DNA of 64,000 nt from Candidatus Flexicrinis proximus (GTDB lineage Bacteria > Chloroflexota > Anaerolineae > Aggregatilineales > Phototrophicaceae): NCBI GenBank assembly GCA_016712885.1, contig JADJQF010000011.1, forward strand, positions 248,001-312,000, given 5' to 3'. Shown here in pieces: positions 1-8,563 of the stretch. The notes beneath the pieces are model-generated. The model did not search any database. It was not told the DNA's origin and worked only from the letters and a program-made list of their open reading frames with translations. A program made the translations under genes and the position numbers. The number at the start of each line of letters is the position of its first letter. The first letter of the stretch is position 1.

Positions 1-331
1 ATTCCCCATACGGGCCGCCCCACATCAGATAGCCGGCTTTGGTGGAGACGATCAGCTCGTCGCGGTAGGGTTTGAGGTCATTGGTCAGCACGCGCCCGAA
101 GTTTTCTTCGGCTGATCCGGGCGGAGGCCCATAGTTGTTGGCGAGGTCGAAATGGGTGATGCCCATGTCGAATGAGCGCAACACCATCTTGCGGCCATTC
201 TCGTAGGTATCGACCCCGCCGAAGTTGTGCCAGAGGCCAAGCGAGATCAGCGGTAAACGGATGCCGCTGCGGCCGCAGCGCCGATAGGTCATGCTGCTAT
301 AACGACTGTCACTAGGGAGATAGTGTGGCAC
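1..331 (-). CDS. Aldo/keto reductase, YghZ/GpR type (N-terminal part)
   Basis: The first 110 residues of an NADPH-dependent aldo/keto reductase run off the left edge of the window. The protein reads YRRCGRSGIRLPLISLGLWHNFGG, then GITHFDLANNYGPPPGSAEENFGR and ELIVSTKAGY; this matches the start of E. coli YghZ (L-glyceraldehyde-3-phosphate reductase) almost word for word. The Asp and Tyr of the AKR catalytic tetrad lie in DLANNY, and the Lys in STKAGY. I chose a GTG start at 331 because the PHYLPSDSRY leader aligns with the YghZ N-terminus and a GGAAGG ribosome site lies about 8 bases upstream; an internal ATG 13 codons later is less likely. The family reduces small aldehydes in the cytoplasm; the substrate here cannot be read. 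Confidence 0.85.
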   Translation of the reverse strand, partial: MPHYLPSDSRYSSMTYRRCGRSGIRLPLISLGLWHNFGGVDTYENGRKMVLRSFDMGITHFDLANNYGPPPGSAEENFGRVLTNDLKPYRDELIVSTKAGYLMWGGPYGE

Positions 332-529
332 GATGTTTGCCCTTCCTACGCCTTGAGGGGCGACAGTTATGGAGTCTTCAGCCGCTCACTGGGATGTGAT
401 GAGTGGCCGAACCCACGCCCATCTACCCGTATTTCCAGGAGGGCGCGGGATGAGGGGTCGTCGCAAAAATCCTATCCATAACACCCAACACACACCCGGT
501 ATTCTACTGCGGCCAAGCGGGAGGCGCTA

Positions 530-2398
530 TCAGCCGCCGGGATGACTCTGCTGGGCACCCCATTTCAAGCGGTTTTCGGCCAAATCGGGCTGGGCGACCC
601 ACAGGATTGGCGGGTCGGTGCGCTGGATGAACTTGTCAGGCGTGATGGTACTCATGATGCGACTGGCAAGGCTCAAGGCGGCGTCCCATTCCTCGTGCGC
701 GACTTCGAGGATCAGGGCGTCGTGCATATCCAGGGCGACCCGTGAACGAAGTCCGAGTGCCTTATAAGACTCGGCGACGACGACGATGGCCCGTTTGAGC
801 ATCTCACTGACGCCGCCCTGGCACAGGTAATTCCAGGCGACGAAATCGGTCGGTACAGCGACGGGCCGGCCGGTCCAGAGCCTGAGGATACCGGTCTCGC
901 GGACGCGCTGCTGAGCGGCGGTGCGAATTTTGGTGACACGCGCGAAGGCCCGGTCCTTGGCGCGGATAAGCCGGCGCGCTTCATCGGTGGAGACGCCGAT
1001 GCTCTGGCCAAGCCGATCAGCGCCCATGCCATAAGCGGTGCCATAGGTGATCTTTTTCGACATCCCACGAAGATGCTTGCGTGTTGAGGGATCGGCGCTC
1101 AACCAGGCAGGTCCGAAATACTGTTCCGCCATGGTGGCGTGGAAGTCCTCGGTACGGCAGGCGGCAGCAAGCGCGCTGTCCGACGCGATCATGGCGGCCA
1201 TCACGTTTTCGGCGTTGCGGTAGTCGATTTCAACCAGCGTGAAGCCCTCGTCGCCCACGGCCACACCGGCCATGGCCGGCATTTTCCAGTTCTGCATGTG
1301 CGGATAGCTGGAGGCGCGGCGGCCGGTATCGGTGGCGATGTTGACCAGGCTGTGAAGGCGGCCATCAGTGACCGCGTGGTCGAGCAAGCCGCGGAGGGTC
1401 GAGAGCAGCCAATCGACCTCCATATAGGCGGCGATGTCGTGCAGCTGATCGAGGTACGGACTGCCCTCCTGCATGTAGGACTCGATGACATCGGCGCGGG
1501 TGCTGAGGTCGCCGAGTTCGACCGGTGCGTTGGGGTGAGCGGTGAGGCGGCGGCGGCCGGCACGGGTAAAGTAGATCGATTTGGGGTCCCAGTCCGGCAG
1601 AGGGATGCCCTTGGACTCGTGAAGATAGCGCGCACGCGCCTGGGCACTGCCCGGTGTGGCCAGGCCATCAGCACGCAGACGGCTGACGAGCTGGTCGCGG
1701 CGGGCGCCAAGACCCGCCAACTGCGATTCGACAAACGGGATATTGAGACGGATCCCTGTGGCGGCCATCTGGCTGTATTCGCGGAGCGCGCGACACTCCC
1801 AGTCAATCAGCTCGGGACTACAGTCGAGTTCACGCTGTGCGAGGTAGATCTGAAGCGAAAGGCGCGCGTCGTCCTGCGCGTATTCCATGGCTACCGGCAG
1901 CGGAAGCATGTGGAGTTTGCCGCGCTGTGACTTCATCGCCTGCTGGCGATCGGGATAGGCGATGCCAAGTGCCGCAGCCACGGAGAGCAGGTTGTAACGC
2001 AGATCGACCGCCGGATGAATGAGCCGGGCCATCGACTGGGTGTCCCAAATCCGCTCGGGAACGAGGCCGCCGGTGAGTTTACTGAGCTGGCGCAGGTCAA
2101 AGACCGCGTTGTGGGCGATGATCAAGCGGTGCGGTGCGAACAGTGAGACCAGGAATGTGCGGATTTCCGGCCCGAAGGGCGCGGCCAGGACGGTGGTGTT
2201 CAGGACGGAGTCTTCCTGCCAGGCGAGAGCGATCACGGTGATGTCCGCCTGGTAGCTCAACCCGTAATCCTGGCGAGGGCCGCGACCGGGCCAGCGCGTG
2301 TCTGTTTCGATGTCGAGCGCGACGGTTTGCGCCTGAAGACAGCGGGCGAGCGCATCGGCATCCGGCTCATAGGTTTCCTGAAACAGCGGAAGCTGCAT
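530..2398 (-). CDS. Family A DNA polymerase with 3'-5' exonuclease, no 5' nuclease
   Basis: A 622-residue DNA polymerase I-like enzyme. The N-terminal DnaQ-like proofreading domain shows Exo I LDIET near residue 30, Exo II IAHNAVFDLRQL and Exo III YAQDDARLS. The polymerase domain has motif A as EIDYRNAEN (near 395), motif B as KHLRGMSKKITYGTAYG (near 443) and motif C as MHDALILE (near 560), so catalytic Asp and Lys residues are present. The N-terminal 5' nuclease domain of true PolA is absent, making this shorter than housekeeping Pol I (about 900 residues) and closer to phage-type or accessory family A polymerases. I chose ATG 2398, which has AGGTG upstream, over an ATG ten codons earlier. 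It probably serves gap filling or repair, or derives from a phage; no phage genes are adjacent. Transcribed in the same direction as tex, with a gap of about 100 bases. Confidence 0.88.
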   Translation of the reverse strand: MQLPLFQETYEPDADALARCLQAQTVALDIETDTRWPGRGPRQDYGLSYQADITVIALAWQEDSVLNTTVLAAPFGPEIRTFLVSLFAPHRLIIAHNAVFDLRQLSKLTGGLVPERIWDTQSMARLIHPAVDLRYNLLSVAAALGIAYPDRQQAMKSQRGKLHMLPLPVAMEYAQDDARLSLQIYLAQRELDCSPELIDWECRALREYSQMAATGIRLNIPFVESQLAGLGARRDQLVSRLRADGLATPGSAQARARYLHESKGIPLPDWDPKSIYFTRAGRRRLTAHPNAPVELGDLSTRADVIESYMQEGSPYLDQLHDIAAYMEVDWLLSTLRGLLDHAVTDGRLHSLVNIATDTGRRASSYPHMQNWKMPAMAGVAVGDEGFTLVEIDYRNAENVMAAMIASDSALAAACRTEDFHATMAEQYFGPAWLSADPSTRKHLRGMSKKITYGTAYGMGADRLGQSIGVSTDEARRLIRAKDRAFARVTKIRTAAQQRVRETGILRLWTGRPVAVPTDFVAWNYLCQGGVSEMLKRAIVVVAESYKALGLRSRVALDMHDALILEVAHEEWDAALSLASRIMSTITPDKFIQRTDPPILWVAQPDLAENRLKWGAQQSHPGG

Positions 2399-2496
2399 TG
2401 GCACACCTGTTCTGATTTCGCAGAACAAGGATAACGTGTTTTCAGCGGATGGGGAAGGCGTTAATGAGGCAACCCGGCCTGCGTGCTGACGAAGAC

Positions 2497-4641
2497 TCAG
2501 GGGTGGGCCGCAGGCTCTACCCAGCCAAGGCCGATGCGCCCGCGCTCAAGCTCGACACTGACGATTTGTACTTCGAGGACGTCACCAACCGTGAGGACTT
2601 TGCCGCGCGGGAGCTGGCTGCGGTGCAGCAGGCCATCCTGCTTGACGCCGATGTCGATGAAAGCGCCGAAGTCGACCACATTACGGACAGTCCCGCTGAG
2701 GACCATCCCAACCTGCAGCGCCTCGGCGGACAGCACGTCTTTTCTGAGGAGCGGTGCGGGGAGATCCTCGCGCGGGTCGCGGCCGGGACGAGCCAACTGC
2801 TCGAAGATGTCGGATAGAGTCGGGACGCCGGTCCCCAGGTCTGCTGCCAACTGCTCGACCGGGTTACGCTGACGCAATTCGTTGAGCGCTGCATCGCGCT
2901 CAACGGCAGGTGTATGTCCAGACAGCGCGGCACGTTTGAGGATTTCTGCGGCGATATGGTAGCTCTCAGGGTGGATCGCACTGGCATCAAGCGGGTTTTT
3001 GCCGCCGCGCACGCGCAGGAATCCGGCGGCCTGCTCAAAGGCTTTTGGACCCAGACCTGCCACCGCCTTTAGGGCTGCCCGGCTGTCAAATGCGCCGCTG
3101 GCGTCACGGTGTTCGATGATCTTCGCGGCGAGCTTCGGGCCAATGCCGGCGACATGGGTCAGCAGCGCGGCGGACGCGGTATTGGGGTCGACGCCTACGC
3201 GGTTGACGGTACTTTCGACCACCGCGTCCAGCTTTTCGGCAAGCTGTTTCTGGTTGACATCGTGCTGATAGAGGCCGATTCCGATGGACTTCGGATCGAT
3301 CTTTACCAGCTCGGCCAACGGATCGAGTACGCGACGGGCGATCGAGACCGCGCCGCGCAAGGTGACGTCCAGATCGGGAAGCTCGTCACGGGCGAGGGGA
3401 CTGGCGCTGTAGACGCTGGCGCCGGCCTCGTTGACCATCAGATAATGCACACTGTCCGAGCCAGCGGTCAGTTCAGCGACGAGTTTCTCCGTCTCACGCG
3501 AGGCGGTGCCGTTGCCGATCGCGATTAAGGTGATGCTGTACCTGGCGATCAGATCACGCAGAGTTTTCAGCGCGTCCGCCCAGCGGCGCTGCGGCTCATG
3601 CGGGAAGACCGTGTCGGTGGCCAACACTTTGCCCGTGACATCGATCACCGCGACTTTGCAGCCGGTCCGAAAAGCCGGATCGAGCCCGAGGACGATGTGG
3701 CCGGCAAGTGGGGGCTGGTTGAGGAGACCGCGCAGGTTGGCCGCGAAGACCTGAATCGCGTGGGTCTCAGCATGCTCGGTGAGCGCCGCGCGAACGTCGC
3801 GTTCGATTGCGGGCAGCAGCAGGCGTTTGGCGGCGTCGGCAATTGCCAATTCGAGCTGTTCAGCCAGCGGCGAACGCCGGTCAGGGCGGAAGACGTCGTG
3901 AATCGGCGTGAGCCAGTCGCGCTCAGTAAGCGTAACCTTGACGCGCAGGATCTTCTCCGCCTCACCGCGGTTGATGGCCAGGAGTTGATAGGGTTGGATG
4001 CGGTCGACGCGCGACTGAAACTGATAATACGTGGCGTAAACGCTTTTTTCGTCGGCCGCGCCGTCGATTTTCTCGCTGGACAGCGTCCCCCAGCGGAGTG
4101 CTTTTTCGCGGATGCTGCCCCGGGTGGCTGCGTGGTCGCTGATCGTCTCGGCCACGATGTCGCGCGCACCAGACCAGGCGTCTTCGATTGTGGGCACCTC
4201 CGGGTTCAGGTACTGATGCGCAATCTGTTCCAATGCCTGCGGCGGACGCGCCTGCTTCAGAATGAGGTCAGCCAGCCCAGAGAGTCCTCTTTCGCGGGCG
4301 ATGCTGGCACGGGTACGGCGTTTTGGGCGGTAGGGCAAATATAAATCATCGAGAACGGTCAGGGTTTCGGCGGCGGCGATCTGCGACCGGAGTTCCGCCG
4401 TGAGCTTGCCCTGTTCTTCGATTGAGGCAAGGATCGTCGCTCGCCGCTCATCCAGTGCGCGGAAGTGCGAGAGCGCTTCGGCAAGCCGGCAGATCTGGTC
4501 TTCGTCCAATCCTCCAGTCGCTTCTTTGCGATAACGGGCGACGAAGGGGAGGGTGTTGCCGGCATCGAGCAGTTCAATGGTGGCGGCGACCTGCGTGGGG
4601 CGCACGTTGAGCAGCTGCGCGATAGATGTCGTATGAGTCAC
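2497..4641 (-). CDS. tex: Tex-family transcription accessory protein
   Basis: A 714-residue Tex protein, a cytoplasmic nucleic-acid-binding factor that contacts RNA polymerase and RNA. Visible in order are the N-terminal helical Tex domain (about 1-190), a YqgF/RNase H-like domain starting at GLDPAFRTGCKVAVID near residue 317, helix-hairpin-helix segments around 480-545 (HVAGIGPKLAAKI, AVAGLGPKAFEQAAGFLRV), and a C-terminal S1 RNA-binding domain near 640-710 (GTVRNVVDFGAFIDIGVKQDG). Length is within the family range (about 700-780). The start follows the upstream nucleotidyltransferase gene by only 9 bases, so the two are probably cotranscribed. The role in transcription or RNA turnover is known for the family and not specific to this operon. 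Confidence 0.95.
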   Translation of the reverse strand: MTHTTSIAQLLNVRPTQVAATIELLDAGNTLPFVARYRKEATGGLDEDQICRLAEALSHFRALDERRATILASIEEQGKLTAELRSQIAAAETLTVLDDLYLPYRPKRRTRASIARERGLSGLADLILKQARPPQALEQIAHQYLNPEVPTIEDAWSGARDIVAETISDHAATRGSIREKALRWGTLSSEKIDGAADEKSVYATYYQFQSRVDRIQPYQLLAINRGEAEKILRVKVTLTERDWLTPIHDVFRPDRRSPLAEQLELAIADAAKRLLLPAIERDVRAALTEHAETHAIQVFAANLRGLLNQPPLAGHIVLGLDPAFRTGCKVAVIDVTGKVLATDTVFPHEPQRRWADALKTLRDLIARYSITLIAIGNGTASRETEKLVAELTAGSDSVHYLMVNEAGASVYSASPLARDELPDLDVTLRGAVSIARRVLDPLAELVKIDPKSIGIGLYQHDVNQKQLAEKLDAVVESTVNRVGVDPNTASAALLTHVAGIGPKLAAKIIEHRDASGAFDSRAALKAVAGLGPKAFEQAAGFLRVRGGKNPLDASAIHPESYHIAAEILKRAALSGHTPAVERDAALNELRQRNPVEQLAADLGTGVPTLSDIFEQLARPGRDPREDLPAPLLRKDVLSAEALQVGMVLSGTVRNVVDFGAFIDIGVKQDGLLHRSQLPRGKVLTVGDVLEVQIVSVELERGRIGLGWVEPAAHP

Positions 4642-4650
4642 TGGGAAATC

Positions 4651-5472
4651 CTAGGTGGTGGGCAACAAGTTTTCGTCTCTGAGCAGCGCTTCAAGGCCAT
4701 CACATAACTCGTCAACAGCCGAGGATACCTCATCGGGCGCGACTGCGCAGGCGGTCAGAAGTTGTTGAACCTGTGCGGAAAAGGTGGCAGGGCGTTTAGC
4801 GCAGTTCTTCTCGACGAATTCGATCAGCCGCTTCTCACCCGGGTGCGGCAGTCGATTTACGGCAAACAGGATGTCAAAGTAGCTGGCTAACAGCGCAGCG
4901 GCGCGGTGGTTGAGGCTGACCCCGTCGCGGCGTTTCGCAGCCTTGAGCAACTGCACACGATAGGACGGGAAGACCGAGCGCAGGACCGGAAAGTTGAGCG
5001 CGATAATGGCATGCGCCAGCGCTTCGGGATAGGGGCGGCGCGCTTTATTGACCAGCGCGGCGAACCAACCGTTACGGTCAAACAGGATATAGGAACGGCT
5101 AACGGTATTCAGGAACGCGGTACTGTAGCCAAGCGACGGTTCGTGGCGCAGCAGCACACGGTCGATCTGATCGTCAATCCATGCGGCCGAGAAAAAGACG
5201 TTATCGAGGTGAATGCCGGTTGCCGGGTCATCCCATTCCAGACCCGGACCCCAGAAGTCAATCAGCTGCGCGCCTGGCGAGAACGACCGGGCCATTTCCA
5301 GACGCTGAGCGGCCGGCAAATCGACCGTGGTGTAGATGTAGATATCGATATCCGAGTCCACGCCCGCGTGACCTGACATCTGCGAACCCGCGACAGCGAC
5401 AGCCTCGACCTGCGGGTACTGCTGCCAGTATTGGGCGACTTTTTCGGCGACCTGATTGACAATGGGCTGCAA
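4651..5472 (-). CDS. MNT-type nucleotidyltransferase domain protein
   Basis: A 273-residue protein whose N-terminal half carries the nucleotidyltransferase fold motif: AVAGSQMSGHAGVDSDIDIY near residues 27-48, that is G-S followed about ten residues later by D-x-D. This is the metal-binding signature of Pol-beta-like transferases such as aminoglycoside nucleotidyltransferases and the DUF4037 group. The C-terminal part is helical (YRVQLLKAAKRRDGV, ALLASYFDILFAVNRL), as in DUF4037 proteins. The start is a TTG with GAGGAA five bases upstream. Tex follows after 9 bases. The substrate (antibiotic, protein or tRNA) cannot be told from sequence; no partner HEPN gene is adjacent, so a toxin-antitoxin role is not indicated. 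Confidence 0.7.
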   Translation of the reverse strand: MQPIVNQVAEKVAQYWQQYPQVEAVAVAGSQMSGHAGVDSDIDIYIYTTVDLPAAQRLEMARSFSPGAQLIDFWGPGLEWDDPATGIHLDNVFFSAAWIDDQIDRVLLRHEPSLGYSTAFLNTVSRSYILFDRNGWFAALVNKARRPYPEALAHAIIALNFPVLRSVFPSYRVQLLKAAKRRDGVSLNHRAAALLASYFDILFAVNRLPHPGEKRLIEFVEKNCAKRPATFSAQVQQLLTACAVAPDEVSSAVDELCDGLEALLRDENLLPTT

Positions 5473-5886
5473 GGGTTCCTCGTTTCGACGGTTTGTGCTT
5501 GTCAGGCTGTGGCGGCCGCAGATGGTGACTGTGTGTCAAGCACAGCCAATGTCCTGTCGATATTCAGGCAGGCCGGACTCAATGGATTGTACTTGCGCGG
5601 CGAGGTGCAGACAATTCGTAAGGAATGGACGCGCATCGAGCCGCTGAATTTGTTACTATTTGTTGCCACAGCGTCGTGTATTTTGCAGCATCAATGACAA
5701 GAAACCGATCATCGGTGCTGTGGAAGATGCAGCACGCAGGGACGCTGCAAGTTGAAGGATATGCATACACTGTTATTTTGGAGAAGTAACTGGAGATTGA
5801 GGATACATCTCATTACATTCTGATGATGTCTATCACCCGTGATTATCGGAATTGTGTTCGACAATGATCGTGAGGGGGTGATCCTG
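5473..5886. other. Intergenic region between divergent genes
   Basis: About 410 bases separate the divergent nucleotidyltransferase and sensor-kinase genes, so promoters for both must lie here. It is more AT-rich than its surroundings, particularly 5640-5880. I could not fix a convincing -35/-10 pair, and no protein of recognisable family is encoded. Confidence 0.5.
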
Positions 5887-7677
5887 ATGTCCGCGTTCAG
5901 AAGCCTACACACCAAAGTGATGATCTCATTTTTGGTTCTTACGCTCATTCCGCTACTGGCGACCGGGCTGTACGGACATTTTTTTACGCGCCGGGCGCTC
6001 TCGCAGCAGATCCTTGAACGCTCGGAACATCAGGTACACCTACAGGCCGATGCGATTGTCAGTTCGCTGCAGCAGGTCCAGGGTGACGCGCTGTACCTGG
6101 CGACGCTGCGGAACGTGGATGCCTTAAGGCAGGAGACCTCGGCTGACGAGGCCCAAGCCATTGTCGCGGAGATCGAACAGGATTTTCTGGTGATGGCGGC
6201 GGTACGACCGATGTACCGGGGAATACAACTGATCGATTCTACCGGCGAGGAGATTGCCGGGGTCGAGCAGGTCGGAGAGCTTCAAGTTGGGGTGACGGCG
6301 GCGGAGGACCGCGAGAATTACGCGGCTGCTCCCTACTTCAACGCGGTGATGGAGATGCCGATCGACGCCGTTTATCTCTCCCCCTATCGGGCCGAGGGGA
6401 TCGCCTATATTCATTATGCGGTCCATATTCCGGGGGGCGTCCTGCTGATCGACCTGAGCGCGGGCTGGCTGCTCCGCGCACTGCCGATCCAGCCGGTGAG
6501 CGACACCTGGGCGGTGCTCGATCAGGACGGGCGGCTGATTGTCTACCCCGACGGGTTCCGGCCGGAACTGGTCACGGAGCATATCCCGACCATGCTGGGC
6601 GGGGGCAGCGGGAGCTTTGAGACCTCCGACAGTGTACTAGTCTTCGACTCAATATACCCGTCGACGCTCGATACAGAAGGCAGCGGCGCACCCCAATTCT
6701 GGGTGATCTTCCGCCAGACGCCCAGCGCGGTGCTGTATTCGGCAGTCAACGACTTTTACCGGCTCGCCGTTGTGTTCATGGTCGGGGCGGCATTCCTGGC
6801 CGTCGCGCTGGCGCTGATGACCAGCCGCTTGCTGGTCAATCCGATCAGGCAGCTCGAATTGATGGCGGCCCGGTTCGGACATGACGGTGCTGCGCCACAG
6901 CTGCCCGCTCAGATTACAGACGACGAAGTTGGGCGGCTGACGAGTACTTTCTACAACATGGCTTACGAGCTGGATACGAAGCGCAAAGAAGAACGCCGCT
7001 TAATCGAGCGCCTGATCAATGCACAGGAGGAAGAGCGAAAACTGGTCGCGTTCGACCTGCACGATGGGCTGCTGCAACAGTTGGTGGGCGCGCGCTTTTA
7101 CCTGGGCAACATTCAGGAACAGTTCGCGAACCGGCTGCCGGAGAGCGGGCCAAGTATTCAGCGCGGGTGCGACGCCCTGACCGAAGCAATTGTCGAGGGG
7201 CGCCGGATCATCGAAGGACTGCGGCCGGCAGCGCTGGATGATCTCGGTCTGGCGGCCGCGATCGAAGATATCGCGCGCAGCACGGCAGATGTAGCTGGTT
7301 GGACGCTGGCGCTCGACATACACCCGCTGCCTGTGGAGCCCGAAAAGACGGTGGGCGTCACCCTTTACCGGATTGCACAGGAAGCGCTGAACAATACGCG
7401 CAAGCATGCCACAGCCCACAACGTCAGCGTGGCGCTGCATAACGGCCACGGGATTCATCTGACGATTATTGACGATGGATCGGGATTTGATTTGCTGGCG
7501 CTGAAACCCGGCGAAACGCTCGACGGCGAAAGCCGGGGCCTGGGAATCACGACGATGCGTGAGCGGGCTAGTCTGATCGATGGGCAGTGCGTCATCAAGA
7601 CCGCGCTGGGCAAAGGCACCCAGGTTGATGTTGTTGTGCCAAACTGCGCTCCGGCAGACCGCAAAGCAGGCTCATAA
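5887..7677 (+). CDS. NarL-type sensor histidine kinase
   Basis: A 596-residue membrane sensor kinase. TM1 lies near residues 12-32 (MISFLVLTLIPLLATGLYG), followed by an extracytoplasmic sensing region of about 260 residues with a Cache-like look, TM2 near 296-316, a HAMP linker, and a HisKA_3 dimerisation helix with the phospho-acceptor His in AFDLHDGLLQQL (near 392). The HATPase domain has its N box in EALNNTRKHA, a G1 box DDGSGF and a G2 region GLGITTMRERA. I chose ATG 5887, which has GAGGGGG about 8 bases upstream, over an upstream in-frame start. It pairs with the response regulator 67 bases downstream, and the cytochrome operon follows, so it may sense a redox-related or electron-acceptor signal; that last point is inference from position. 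Confidence 0.93.
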   Translation: MSAFRSLHTKVMISFLVLTLIPLLATGLYGHFFTRRALSQQILERSEHQVHLQADAIVSSLQQVQGDALYLATLRNVDALRQETSADEAQAIVAEIEQDFLVMAAVRPMYRGIQLIDSTGEEIAGVEQVGELQVGVTAAEDRENYAAAPYFNAVMEMPIDAVYLSPYRAEGIAYIHYAVHIPGGVLLIDLSAGWLLRALPIQPVSDTWAVLDQDGRLIVYPDGFRPELVTEHIPTMLGGGSGSFETSDSVLVFDSIYPSTLDTEGSGAPQFWVIFRQTPSAVLYSAVNDFYRLAVVFMVGAAFLAVALALMTSRLLVNPIRQLELMAARFGHDGAAPQLPAQITDDEVGRLTSTFYNMAYELDTKRKEERRLIERLINAQEEERKLVAFDLHDGLLQQLVGARFYLGNIQEQFANRLPESGPSIQRGCDALTEAIVEGRRIIEGLRPAALDDLGLAAAIEDIARSTADVAGWTLALDIHPLPVEPEKTVGVTLYRIAQEALNNTRKHATAHNVSVALHNGHGIHLTIIDDGSGFDLLALKPGETLDGESRGLGITTMRERASLIDGQCVIKTALGKGTQVDVVVPNCAPADRKAGS

Positions 7678-7744
7678 ATCTGCTCTACCGTAAACCCATC
7701 CAACTTATCACCCGCTAGAAAATAAGAAGAGGGTCACCAGGAAA

Positions 7745-8437
7745 ATGATGGAAACGCAGATCACAGAGGAGACGATCCGGGTCGCTATTGTGGACGACCA
7801 TGGAATCGTGCGGCAAGGCCTGCGCGCGCTGCTGTCCCGGCCGGGCATTGAGGTTGTGGGGGAAGCCGACAGCGGAAATGCTGCCATTCGTCTGGCGGAG
7901 TCGATCCGTCCTGACGTGATGCTGCTGGATATTCGGATGAAAGATGGCGATGGCCTACACAGCTTGCCGCACATCAAGCAAGCGTCTCCGAATACCAGCG
8001 TGATTGTCCTGACGACCTATTCGAACCCGTCGTATCTGGCGCGGGCGATCAGCGGCGGCGCGGCGGGCTACCTGTCGAAGGAAACCAATCCTGACCAGAT
8101 CGTGCGGGCGGTGCGCGCTGCGGCACTGGGCGAGGACCTGATCGACCGGACGCTGTTACAGGCCGCGCTGGCGCAGGCCGCGCTGATGGAAGATGGCGGC
8201 ACGCATGCCGGCCTGTCTGCCGGCGACGACCATGTCGAGGTTGAATCGCTGTCGGAACGCGAGCTGGACGTGCTGCGGCTGATGGTACAGGGATTGCCCA
8301 ACGGGTCGATTGCCGATGCATTGAGCATCAGCATCCCGACGGTGAAGACCCATGTCCAGCATATTCTGCAGAAGCTACACGTTTCTGACCGCACACAGGC
8401 TGCACTCCTGGCTGTCAGGCTCCAGTTGGTTGATTGA
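7745..8437 (+). CDS. NarL/FixJ-family response regulator
   Basis: A 230-residue two-component regulator. The receiver domain shows the acidic pair in VAIVDDHG, the phospho-acceptor Asp in LLDIRM (near residue 62), the Thr of VLTTYS and the Lys of YLSKETN. The C-terminal LuxR-type helix-turn-helix begins at SLSERELDVLRLMVQG (near 167) and ends with the recognition segment IPTVKTHVQHILQKLHVSDRTQAAL. Its kinase partner is encoded directly upstream. The gene for an octaheme cytochrome starts 126 bases downstream on the same strand, so this regulator is the obvious candidate controller of that operon, though no binding site was confirmed. Confidence 0.95.
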   Translation: MMETQITEETIRVAIVDDHGIVRQGLRALLSRPGIEVVGEADSGNAAIRLAESIRPDVMLLDIRMKDGDGLHSLPHIKQASPNTSVIVLTTYSNPSYLARAISGGAAGYLSKETNPDQIVRAVRAAALGEDLIDRTLLQAALAQAALMEDGGTHAGLSAGDDHVEVESLSERELDVLRLMVQGLPNGSIADALSISIPTVKTHVQHILQKLHVSDRTQAALLAVRLQLVD

Positions 8438-8563
8438 GGATGGATGGGGAATCAGCCGCAAGGGGGAGCGAGTTTCATCCCCGTGAACGATGGACTTACG
8501 GCGGCTGAGGTTGAAAATAGGGCAGTAATGAGATTAGGGGTCACACCCTTAGGGTGGTAAACG

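Noticed and set aside
1139..1930. 263-codon open frame on the plus strand
   Set aside because: Antisense to the polymerase gene with its intact exonuclease and polymerase motifs.
4651..5472. MNT/HEPN toxin-antitoxin pair
   Set aside because: The nucleotidyltransferase is longer than MNT antitoxins and no HEPN gene is adjacent; tex is its neighbour.
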